Part shown: positions 54,451-64,000 of the stretch, one piece after another
Layout: every line of letters starts with the position of its first letter
Numbering within the stretch: the first letter of the stretch is position 1
From: Isoetes taiwanensis
Lineage: Eukaryota > Streptophyta > Lycopodiopsida > Isoetales > Isoetaceae
NCBI GenBank assembly: GCA_021234155.1
Contig: JAJEKV010000030.1
Span: forward strand, 9,466,390-9,530,389
Length of the DNA: 64,000 nt
Reading direction: 5' to 3'
Notes under the pieces: model-generated
Database searches by the model: none
Told to the model about the DNA's origin: nothing
The model's input: only the letters and a program-made list of their open reading frames with translations
Position numbers and translations under genes: made by a program

Positions 54451-56665
54451 ATGGCTAGTAGACTTGGAGCATCATTGCTTAGTGCAATTGAAGTGTTTGA
54501 AGGAGAATCTGGTTTCCAAGTGTGGAAACAAAAGATGAGAGAAGTCTTCGAGATAGAAGGGCCTCACGGAGCTATGTATCGGGATGAAGGAAATGAAAGC
54601 AAACATTAGCGACATTTACCCGGTACCGCTAGCTCTAGCAATACGATGGAAAGATGATGTAGTGCAACTAGAGATTGGAGAAGGTGCAATGTGTGGTGAC
54701 CTCAAGTGTAGCAATAAAAGGTCGAGATAAGATCACGTTGAGAAGTATCATTGCAAATACGGTCGGTTCATCTATTTTGCTTTAACCCGAGGGCTCAGTC
54801 CAAAACAAGAGGCGTGGATGTACATGACAAAACATGTGAAGCTAAAAGCCCATCACGGCTGGATGTATTAGAAAAAAGAGATTAAAAATTAAGATTTCAT
54901 GTCAATGATAATTTGACTAAGTTCTTCAAAAATTTGATAATATAGTGGCAGATTTGAAGGAGCGGGGAGTGCCAATCACTGCTCGAATACCAAGTGTTGT
55001 CCATCTCTAGGACTTTTTCTCGATTGTAACTATTTGTCTACTCTTGTAAGAAATGTAGCAAAAGATAGGGATGCGAGGAGAAGTATGGTACGAACTGAAC
55101 TCGCAAAAGCAAGTGATAGAAGATGATGAGCATGCTAGAATTATATTCACATCAAAAGGACGCAGATGGAAATGACAAAGGTAAAGTTGAACCATGTTTT
55201 AATTGTAATAGTTATGGCATTTAAAGGTCGATTATCCAAAGTTGGTCAAGGGAAACAAAATGATATAATTGTGAGGGTTATGGGCATATTGCCATGAACC
55301 GCCCTACTCCAAAGGGGTGCATGGAGGCGGGAAATGGGTCTACTAGAGGCAGAAGCAATAACATGAGAGGAAGAAATAATACCGGAGGAATTATAAAGGA
55401 AGGGGCGTGGCAAAACTGGCTACTGGAGTAAATGTGGCCATGGAATCTTGCAGGAAAATGAAGAAGAGGAGATTAGATTGAAAATGTCGAGGTAAGAACT
55501 TACAAATCTTTGTCAATTACTGAATATGCACTAAATGGGAATGATGATTTGTACATTCTAGATAGCGAGCTGAGAAATCATTGATAAAGTTTGCTCAAAC
55601 ACTAAAAGGCAAGAAAGAAGGGGTCTACATTCGTACAAATGGGATACAAAATCTAAAAAGAGGTAAAAAAAGTTGGTCTATTAGAATTGTATGATCTTAA
55701 GGGCAATCTAGTAGCATTATGTATTGTGTGTTCCAAACATAATAAAAATCTTATTTTGGTTTTACACTAGCTACTGATTGGTTATAATGTTTGTTTTGAC
55801 ATACATGCTTGTAAAAAGTACACTATAATAATGAAGTTGTCTTCTTGCAAAACGTGTTGGCAAATTATATGAATCCTATAATAATTTGTCCGAGTAAGAA
55901 TGTTATTACTTTAGCTTCATTTTAAAAACATGGCATAAACGATTACAGGACACATTCATGCAAAAGAATATGAAGTACATGATCAAGCATAGAATGATAA
56001 GAGGAGATTAACCACCATGAGTTAAGATAATTTTGTTTGTCCCGGTGCTTAAAGGGGAAAACATTGCAGATTATCATTTCCCAAAAGTGCAAGGAGAGCT
56101 AAAGAATCACTTTGGAATGACGCCGCCAATGAATCATATCATTACGTAATGGAAGCAATAGAGCGGGAAAAACATAACATGGTCAATGGGGTACTCATAT
56201 ATCTTAAAGGAGGAAGAAAGGACTAAAAAAGAACCTAGATCAATATTATAAGAAGAAATAAATGTGGGATCTTGCATTATGGTAGAAATAAAACATATAG
56301 CATAATTAAGTTTATAGAATGAATTAATGTCTATAATGACAATTCTAGAACCAAGCGTACCACTGAGAATTATGGGAAAAGCCATAAATCGATAGATTCA
56401 CTAAATTTGGAAAATTGCCATGGAAGATGAAATGGAAGATTTCATAAAACAGTACATTTGAAATTGTTAAAAGACCAAAGGGCAAAATATCATTGGTAAT
56501 AAATGGATGTACAAGCTAAAACAAGACCCGGATGGAAAGACTCAAAAACACAAGGCCAGATCGGTAGCTCAAGGTTTTTTTGTGGAAAGAGGTCTTGTCT
56601 ATCCTTCCTTCTATGAGGACACTTTTTCGCCATTAGTTAAACTAACTAGTATTGCTATGTTATCA
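54451..56665 (+). pseudogene. Copia E4 gag-pol remnant
   Basis: Gag opens MASRLGASLLSAIEVFEGES and is soon frameshifted. Knuckle remnants CFNCNSYG and YNCEGYGHIAMNRP (second Cys of the CCHC replaced) lie at 55187-55310. The protease site is DSELRNH at about 55560 instead of DSGA. Pre-integrase is LKTWHKRLQDT at about 55925. Last, NIIGNKWMYKLKQDPDGKTQ, then KHKARSVAQGF ... TFSPLVKLTSI (56490-56660) is the start of reverse transcriptase. Many stops; non-functional. Confidence 0.75.
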
Positions 56666-57020
56666 TGTTGTTTAGAGGTTAGTAACTAGCTAACTTTATT
56701 AAAAGACACCTGAAACATTTTAGAAGAGAACAAGTTTCCTCATGAAGAAATAGGTTGGGTCCAATGTTTTGGAGCCAAGTATCTTTAAAAACTTGCCCGA
56801 TTGACATAAACCAGCGGACCGGTGATTAAGTATAAGAAGGAGAATACAACTATATTGTAGCAATCTATTTGAAGAGTCAACCATGCAATAGGATCCGGGC
56901 AATGTCGCTTTTGCTATGGTGATTATTTGGAACCATTGAGCCCCATTTCTCGATATTTCATATAGAGGGAACCTTTAAATTCCCTTTGTAACTTTCTTTC
57001 TCGAATTGTAGGCGATATAT
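56666..57020 (+). repeat. 3' LTR of copia E4
   Basis: Aligns with 54064-54390; the last ~35 bp of the LTR are not recognisable. No polypurine tract precedes it, consistent with the internal deletion. Confidence 0.6.
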
Positions 57021-57399
57021 GAAATTAATTAGTTTATTACACAAACAACACATCTTGAGCGAATCTAAAATCTTAGATGTTTTGCTTTTAGATGTTTAGA
57101 TGTGTCATATCTAAATGCATCTCCCATAAGATGCGTTTAAACACGATGAGAAGGCATAGGTGATGGGGATGCGTGAAGGCACCAATAATTTTGTTATTTA
57201 TTTATTTATTTATTTTATTTATTTTTTGCACTCCAATACGAGCAAAGAAATATAGGATGCTAATGATTTTTGAGTGATTTTGGTTTCGTCTCTCCACCAT
57301 TTTTCTTTCCTTTTTTCCCTTCTCTTTCCTCCTTTCCCCATCTTTTCCCTCTTCCCTTTTCGGATTGCCTTGGTTCCCTTCCTTTTCCTCCCTCCCTAT
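57021..57399. other. Spacer with (TTTA)n and a CT-rich tract
   Basis: A (TTTA)n run lies at about 57192-57224, then a pyrimidine-rich tract 57290-57400. Its Pro/Phe/Ser ORFs are compositional artefacts. A similar CT-rich tract borders the other side of E5 (61737-61920). Confidence 0.5.
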
Positions 57400-57776
57400 T
57401 GGGGTGGTCACCACTCACCACACTTTCGTCACCATTCACCACTCACCACACTTGTCACCACACACTTGTACTGTCACCACTCCACCACACCACCACTATT
57501 GAGGGGTGGTATAGGAGATTGTATACCGTATATGGGGATATCACGCATCTGCATCGTCTTGGGATATTTTCTGCGATATGCATTGTGGGATGATGGTCAT
57601 TGTATTATCGGCGAAGAGAGAAGAACGGAAGGCCGGTGTATTGATTGAGAGTATTTTGCTTGATCTAGCTATGGAGATGATGAATCTTTGTGTTATTACA
57701 TACCTTGATCTATTAGATTGAGCTTGGATTGTTGGGTTTTTCATCCCTTCTTGCAAGGTTAGAGTTCAAGCTCTAA
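57400..57776 (+). repeat. 5' LTR of E5, truncated at its start
   Basis: Matches 61330-61736; the portion equal to 61209-61329 is missing. The CACCACTCACCAC-rich start is a degenerate short repeat with different copy number in the two LTRs. Confidence 0.65.
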
Positions 57777-58180
57777 ATAATTTAGTAACCACCGGTTGCA
57801 AATATTGACCATTGATGCTGAAGATTTCCATTGAAAAAAGGAGTTGTTACCATTGGTATTGGTGATCATCCGTGAAAAACGACACCATTGAGGAAGGAGC
57901 ACTTTTCTTGTGTGAAGGGGGATTTTGCCGTAATTGATTTGTGGGGTAAAATTTGGACAAGGGGAGCATAGTTTATGCCCAAGAGGAGTAAGAAGGATAT
58001 CCCACCAAAGCTCCATCGTAACAAGAAGGGGATCGGTGGAGTCAATCTTTGGGCTCAAAATTGCATCAGATTCAATTTCGTTTTGACGGGGGGAGCGTAT
58101 TTTGGGGTCTAATTCTCGGGATCGGGGAGGTTTTGATTCCATTTACCCGATCTAGAAGGTAATCAATTTCGTTTTTCAAA

Positions 58181-60363
58181 TTGAAGGGGAGATTCAATTT
58201 CGTTTTCCAATTTCAAAAAACCCAAGAAGCGGAGAGAGATGGCTGTATTACCATCTATGGTATGGGGTTTTTAGAACAATGGGATTCAAAGTTTGGTGAT
58301 ACGGTGGGTCGGGATCCTTTGAAGCATATTGTGAAGTTTGAGAGGTATTACCCGGCAATGTAAAGTTATCGGTACGACATTCTTGCTTTGGTTTCATAGT
58401 TCTTTGCAAGATTAGGTGGAGGAATGGGCACAAACGCGGCCAGATACCATGACATATCGTGAATTAAAGGAAGCTTTCATTGCTAATTATCAAAGAAGTT
58501 CATGGTAAGGATAAGACTATGGAAAGGTGGACCAATTTCACACAAAGGGAAGATGAATCAATTAGAGAGTATAATCGAGAGATATATTACGGTTCTCAAA
58601 GCCGTGATTCATTGGAAGATTGCAGGAGTGATGAAATGGATATTCAATGGTATGTGAAGGGGCTGAAGCGAGCTATTGCTCATATGGTGAAGGCCAAACA
58701 TTCCTACAACATTACTAGAGGCACAAAAGTATGCTCTCAAGGCTGAAGATAAGCTGGGAATACATTCATGAAGTTGCTGCTCCGAGGCATAAAATGAGGA
58801 TATTGCAGCCAAGATTTTTTAAGCTTACAATGGGTGAGAAGCCAAGGGAGGTTGAGTTTATTACTTGTGAGTATTGTGGGTCTATTGGACATTACGATAC
58901 TACATGTAGATTGCTGAAATTCTGCTCAAGATGCCAAATAAAGGGGGCCATAATGATCAAGAATGTAGGGAGGGAGAGATTCTTTGAGAGGGGCCAATCA
59001 GGTATTTTGTTTATGCAACAAGCACCACCTATTCCTATTCAACCAATGCAGCAGCACCTATCATACCACAAGTTCCAATGATGCCACAAGCTCCAATTGC
59101 TCAACAAGCTCAATGAGTTCCACACAAATGGTGCAGCCAAAAAAGGGGATGGTATCCAAGTAAGGCTCATTTGTATTGCAAGTTATGTGATAAATTCAAG
59201 CATGATGAGAGTACTTGTTGGAAAATTCATGGGAAAACCGGAATGGGCAACCAACAAGTATCCACCAAAGGCAACAAGTGTTTGAATGGTACCTCTTCCT
59301 AATAATGATGTTTGCATTCAAGATGCAAAGTACATTGAAAATCCTCAAGTTAAGGCTCTTATTGAGGGAGCTTAAACAAGAAAAATTAAAATCAGTAGTA
59401 AATTGTGGATTTGTTGAGGTGGAAACGGATCCATTTCAGCAACAAGAAGAGATTGGAGAAATAATCACGATTACAAGATCACAAAAGGTGATTCAAGAAC
59501 CAGAGTAGTGCCAATAGCGTGAGATGTCTAAGACCTCTTCTCCAAAGGCTTTGAAGGGACAAGCACCTAAGAAGGTGCAATTCAATGTCTTGCCTACGAA
59601 CAGTTTCAGTCTGAGGAAAGAAACTCAGGCCCCATAGTGATGCCTTCTATGGTATGAAATTCAAAATGAAGATGATGTGATCATTAAGTTTTTGGCCACT
59701 AAGGTTACACTTACTCTTGAGCAATTGATGCATTATTCTCCAAATTTGTTGCAAGAGTTAGGAGGAAGAACAAAATCAGAAATTTCAGTCCAACAAATCA
59801 TCTCAAATGATACCAATAAGAGTAGAATGGAGCCACCAGCCCGTGGTCCAAGGATCGGAGGGCTATTTCTTTCGAGATGTGAGTATCAATGGGTATTTAG
59901 TCAAAGGAGAAAACAATACCGCAAGCGGAGTGAATATAGATCATCCCTCTAAAATCAAGCATGGATGGAACGAAGAGCAATCGGGTAAATCTAATCATAT
60001 CTCACATGGTTGAAGAGTATGAGCATGTTCTTTTATGTGAAAATGATAAGTTTGAACATTGCCATGAGAAAGAAAAGTGATAGATGCTTGAGAAAGCCCA
60101 CGAGTTTGAGACTTTTCATACATATGAAACATTTTTTGGATGATGATGAACCATTATTATATGAGCTAGAGATGGAAACCATTGATACTTTTAGCATTTG
60201 GGCACTCAAAGGTATGTTACATACTCTTGAATTTAGTGCCGATGTGAATGACAACAGTTCTCTTTATGAGACTTTCGGTTTTAAGACATGTATACCCGGT
60301 GAGAGCAAGACCTTTACATGTCTCAAATGGAGAAATTTACTTGCTTTGATGGTTTGGCACTAA
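58181..60363 (+). pseudogene. gag: E5 gag-like region with two CCHC zinc knuckles
   Basis: Broken frames. 58480-58746 reads MERWTNFTQREDESIREYNR, then DEMDIQWYVKGLKRAI, the Retrotrans_gag pattern of gypsy elements. A perfect knuckle CEYCGSIGHYDTTC lies at about 58867-58908, and a second CKLCDKFKHDESTC at about 59176-59217; both CX2CX4HX4C. Further down, TLTLEQLMHYSPNLLQELGG (59716 on) and the ORF 60010-60363 have no recognised domain. At least eight stops or shifts interrupt it. Gag would package RNA; no enzyme is encoded. Confidence 0.65.
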
Positions 60364-61199
60364 ACCATGATCTAGAATTACAAATTTTTGATGCTTTGAC
60401 GAATGAAGTGTACCTAGAATGTTCGGGCCTATGTTTGACATTGTAGCAGTCAAAGAAGTCAGAGAATCAAGGAAAACTAGTTCCTTTTATGTTTGAGCAT
60501 GGCCGGAGAAAAGAGGTGAATAAATTTGAGCATGACTATATGATAAAGGATGGGAATATCTGTTATCATGACGACAACCAAAGAGGCTCCTAAAGGTTTG
60601 TTTGCACCATTTGAGACTAATAAGCTACACGGAATATGTTGTTTTAGCAAGTTCTATTATATTACATCAGATTTGCCACATTGGTATGCTAGTGCACGGT
60701 AATATTTGAGCAGGTTGTTGGACGGTGGCTTTGTTCTTTGGCCACACTTTTTGTTTGTTATTATATGTTGTCAACATTCTCCTATTTGGAAAGATGCTTA
60801 CTTGATAGGGTTGGAGTTGGTTGATGCATCCGGAAGGGGAATTGTTGCTTAATCCCAAAATGGAAGACCTCAGGCCTTATTTTAAAAGAAATGCTATTTT
60901 AAGGAAATTAGATTTGGCATAGCACCAATTCATAGAGAGAATTTGTGGAGAACTTTTGGGTTACAGCAGGTCGCTTTTTCTGTAAAACAGATGGTGACAG
61001 TTCAGTAATACTTCATCTATCCTACATCGAAAAGGATGCGTTTGCGCGATCACTTTAGATCCAACGAGCTATGGTGCGAGGTCAAGCCCAGTTACGGAAC
61101 TCAAGATATCGACTTTCAAAGTTTGCCCACGTTACAAAGGCTCTGTTTTCGTCCTTTGTCATTTTGGACCCGGTTTGTTTGTATTAGTCATTTGGATTT

Positions 61200-61208
61200 G
61201 AGGGAGGG
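61200..61208 (+). promoter_or_regulatory. Polypurine tract of E5
   Basis: GAGGGAGGG directly before TGTAAATG, the inferred first bases of the 3' LTR. It primes plus-strand DNA in LTR elements. Confidence 0.6.
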
Positions 61209-61736
61209 TGTAAATGTGGCATTTGGGGACATGTCCCAAGGACCATATTAGTATATTTTGTTGTGGGTTCACCGCCCCGCGAGTGGCACATTTTCACCGT
61301 GGTATGCCATCGCTTGTTGGGGTGAAGTCCACCACTCACCACTTTCGTCACCATTCACCACTCACCACACTCGTCACCACCTCGTCACCACTCACCACAC
61401 TTGTCACCAAGACCGGTCACCACTCACCACACTTTCGTCCCCTCACCACACTCACCACTATTGAGGTGGTATAGAGATTGTATATCGATATGGGGATATA
61501 TGCACATGTATCGCGTCAGTGGGATATTTGCACATTATGCCATTGTGGGATGATGATCATTGTATTATCTGAAAGGTAGAGAAAAAGAATGAGGGGCGGT
61601 GTATTTAGATAGTATTTTTTGCTTGATCTAGCTATGGAGATGATGAATCTTTGTGTTGTGCATTGCCTTGACATTAGATTGAGCTTGGATTGTTGGGTTT
61701 TTTCATCCTTCTTGCAAGGTTAGAGTTCAAGCTCTA
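61209..61736 (+). repeat. 3' LTR of E5
   Basis: Starts TGTAAATG. The right border is where similarity to the 5' LTR stops (after 'agctctaa'). The end is not CA, so the exact border may be off by up to about 8 bases. Confidence 0.6.
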
Positions 61737-63643
61737 ACCTCCCCTTTGTTTTACCTTATTTTTTTTTTTTTCCATGTTATCACCACTTTTCCCTCTTTCC
61801 CTTTTCCTTGCCTTTTTTCCCTTTTCCTTTTTTCCCTTTTCCTCTTCCTTTTTCCTCGTGCCTTTTACCCTTCATTTTCCCCTTTAGTCCCTCCCTTTTC
61901 CTTTTTCCTTTCCTCTTAAAATTTAAAGTGATAAACAATCAATAAAGTGGGAGAGGTCATCGATAAATCTTGACCTTAGGATGCAATCGAGCCATCTAAA
62001 TTAGGGCATGGTCTAACACTTACGGTAAAACTTTATAATATAAAAATATGAACAAGCTCTACCGCGTGAACAATAGATTTGAACCTATAAGAGGATTCCC
62101 ATATCTGAAACCCCAAATCTTCCTCATTACGAAGAGGTGCTTGTTTCTTGGTGGGAACCAAATTGCAAGGAAAGGGCACTTTTATATGCATTCAGTATAG
62201 GAATTCTTTGAAATAAGAATTAGAGACCAAATCGTAGCGACTTTGCCTCATTATTTGCATCTAAAAAAAAACAATAGACTAAGTGAATACCGATCTAATT
62301 TTTTGGTTCTTTACCATAAATTCTAGTCTACACATCGGATGTTTTACGGCATTTATTGCTATATTGATAAGAGCATTAAACTATACAAGGAAATTACCCA
62401 ATTTTCCTCTTCCACATTTTTCGTCAAATGATTTTTAGTAGCCAAAATTTTACGGTGTCCATCCTAATCCGAGCCATCCTAATTGGGCAACTTGAAAAAG
62501 GGAAAATTAGGAAAGTCAAAAGGCCAAGGTTTAAATTAAAAGATAAGATAAGCATTTTTTGTACCACCAACATCATGTTGAAGCTCAGCCCAGTCGTCCA
62601 AATCAAACCCAACCCAATCCAACCCACTAAGGTTTAAAGTAAAGATGAGATAAGACCAAAGGTTTAGAGTAAAGATAAAATATGAATTTTTATGTATCAT
62701 CAACATTCTTTCGGACATATGATGGCCTCTGTACTCCTTTAGTTGAAGATTAATTGTCCCATACACCTCCTTCCAAAGTAGACTTCATTTGAAGGTTAAT
62801 TGTACCATACACCTCCAAGATATATATGATATATATTTGAAGAGATTTAAACTCAAAACCTCAACGTCATCAATTCAATGCACTAGCCATGGACTAACTT
62901 GACAAATCAATCCATTGCACTAGCGATTAGCCAACTTGGGTAGATTAATCAAGAGTATGGACAAAGTTCATAAAAAGAAAAAGTTTAACTTATATATACC
63001 TATCTCTACTCCAATAGTATGAGCCAAAAGTCAAGACCATCATCAACTGACGATTGACAGATATTTGAGAGAGAATATGCCAGATAATTCAGGTGTCTTA
63101 AAAGTAAAGAATAAGCATCTATGCCTAAAATTAAAAGTGGAATCAGTCTAGTCGAATATTTATCGATATTCAAGAAGCTCTTTCCCTTCACCATGTTGTT
63201 TTTTAGGCTTTTGCTTTCATGGACACACACATTCCTAAATTGACATAGATTTTGGATGAGATCTAAGTTAGGTCCATAAGACAAGCATTCCATTAGTATT
63301 TGAATTAGGGATGCATTAGCATCTTTGAATTAAGGGATGCTTAAACCTACTTTTATTATTACGTGAAAGAATCTTTAAAATGGAAACAATGAATCTAAAA
63401 TTGCTTAATATCAACATTCAAATATCAAATATCAACATTTAATATGATTTAAGCATGCAAAAACATCATTTTGGTGAAGGAAAATTTGGGTTCCTTTTTT
63501 TTTTTCTTTCTTCCTTTTTTGGCAGGAAGGGGTTGTTCTTGATCTAGACTTAAAATGGACAACAAAGTGAAATTTTTGGTAGAATCTTTGACACAAATTT
63601 TGTATGATCATGAAGGGATAAACACCTGCAAGCCCCTTCACAA
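61737..63643. other. CT-rich tract then AT-rich non-coding stretch
   Basis: CT-rich to about 61920. At 62525-62680 a 'aaggtttaaa(g/t)taaa' unit recurs three times, and 'ttaattgt(a/c)ccatacacctcc' occurs twice at 62750-62820. No gene recognised in the short ORFs. Confidence 0.35.
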
Positions 63644-63683
63644 CAGATAAATGGGTGAGGCGGGAGGCGAGCCCATTTATCTG
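63644..63683. repeat. Perfect 12-bp hairpin
   Basis: Arms CAGATAAATGGG (63644-63655) and CCCATTTATCTG (63672-63683) around a GC-rich 16-base loop, in otherwise AT-rich DNA. No T-run follows; role unknown. Confidence 0.7.
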
Positions 63684-64000
63684 ACCTGTAAGGGGCAAGG
63701 TGGGTAAGCTATCTTTAACGGGCAGCCAAAGCGGAGCTCCATAGCAAGATTCCTCCACGACCCGAGCAAAGGTTTATCAACCGGTTCGAATGCCCATAGC
63801 AAGATTATCCACGATCGAAGCAAGATGATCATGACCAGACAAGATTATCATATTTGAAGCTACCACGTGAGCTGTAACATATCTCACCGCGTAAGGGAAA
63901 GGCGATTACAGGCTGGCGTAGTAGTTGTATCCGGATATGCTGACCAAGGATAGCGCTCAAGATTGTCTTGCGCCGATCACAAATCCCGCTTGATTAAAAG
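63684..64000. other. Non-coding end of window
   Basis: 'atagcaagattcctccacga' and 'atagcaagattatccacgat' form a short diverged direct repeat at 63741 and 63795. Nothing else is seen. Confidence 0.3.

Larger units (their letters stand above)
54064..57020 (+). mobile_element. Old, decayed Ty1/copia element E4
   Basis: 5' LTR 54064-54427, primer site TGGTATTAGAGC at 54432, gag start at 54451, remnants of zinc knuckle, protease, pre-integrase and RT, then a 3' LTR from 56666. The gag start MASRLGASLLSAIEVFEGES then GFQVWK is clearly related to E1, so this is the same lineage. Integrase core, most of RT and RNase H are deleted; RT runs into the 3' LTR right after SPLVKLTSI. LTRs are strongly diverged, so the insertion is old. 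Confidence 0.75.
57400..61736 (+). mobile_element. Gag-only LTR retrotransposon E5 (TR-GAG-like), 5' LTR truncated
   Basis: LTR remnants 57400-57776 and 61209-61736 share 'cactattgagg', 'ggtggtata', 'gtgggatgatg' and 'gatctagctatggagatgat', ending 'agttcaagctctaa'. Between them lie a gypsy-type gag region and two zinc knuckles, but no protease, RT, RNase H or integrase in about 3.4 kb. The polypurine tract GAGGGAGGG (61200-61208) precedes the 3' LTR. The missing 5' ~190 bp of the left LTR ends at a CT-rich tract like the one that follows the right LTR. No clear primer site was found. Confidence 0.65.

Noticed and set aside
57260-57648. Overlapping Pro/Phe/Ser-rich (plus) and Lys/Glu-rich (minus) ORFs
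   Set aside because: Opposite-strand readings of a CT-rich tract and CACCACT repeats.

Overview
This window looks like an intergenic, transposon-filled stretch of a large plant nuclear genome. Evidence: Ty1/copia elements primed by initiator tRNA-Met (TGGTATCAGAGC), a miniature LTR element with the same primer site, a non-autonomous hAT element, an RTE/L1-like LINE with a microsatellite tail, a DUF4283-type gag-like retroposon, and broken plant-type gene pieces with GT/AG exon borders (Hsp90 co-chaperone p23, splicing factor SF3B2, 14-3-3). I saw no intact housekeeping gene, rRNA, true tRNA or CRISPR array. The species cannot be fixed from the sequence.

Layout. 1-4.6 kb: AT-rich non-coding repeats, including a divergent member of an LTR-like family (X). 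4.6-7.7 kb: fragments of p23 and SF3B2 on the minus strand, an unrecognised minus-strand ORF, and a 5'-truncated LINE 3' end on the plus strand. 8.8-9.25 kb: a TRIM. 10.7-17.2 kb: two nearly identical copia elements on the minus strand, head to tail, sharing one LTR and each cut off at its outer side inside pol. 17.2-18.6 kb: divergent ~200-bp tandem repeats. 18.6-20.3 kb: a third copy of the same copia family reduced to LTR-PBS-half gag-LTR. 20.3-20.6 kb: a poly(A)-tailed insertion. 21.7-22.2 kb: a coiled-coil ORF of unknown function. 22.5-23 kb: a second TRIM.

23.19-39.34 kb is a direct tandem duplication (copy A about 9.6 kb, copy B about 6.5 kb). Both copies hold a 14-3-3 exon fragment, X repeats and a tRNA-like retroposon. 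A hAT element inserted only in A. B lost about 2.6 kb. A DUF4283 retroposon is complete, with a 15-bp target duplication, only in B, because the breakpoint cuts it in A.

40.4-41.15 kb: a second LINE 3' end. 43.25-43.43 kb: a pure (TCTA)n tract. 44.6-51.1 kb: a tandem pair of an unidentified element (Z) with palindromic ends and GAATG at each boundary. 53.3-53.85 kb: an inverted-repeat element. 54.06-57.0 kb: an old decayed copia element on the plus strand. 57.4-61.74 kb: a gag-only LTR element with two zinc knuckles. The remainder is AT- or CT-rich sequence with no recognisable gene.

The elements do not form a pathway. Their relations are historical: nested insertions, unequal recombination and internal deletion. 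Distances and identities were judged by eye; no alignment or database search was run.
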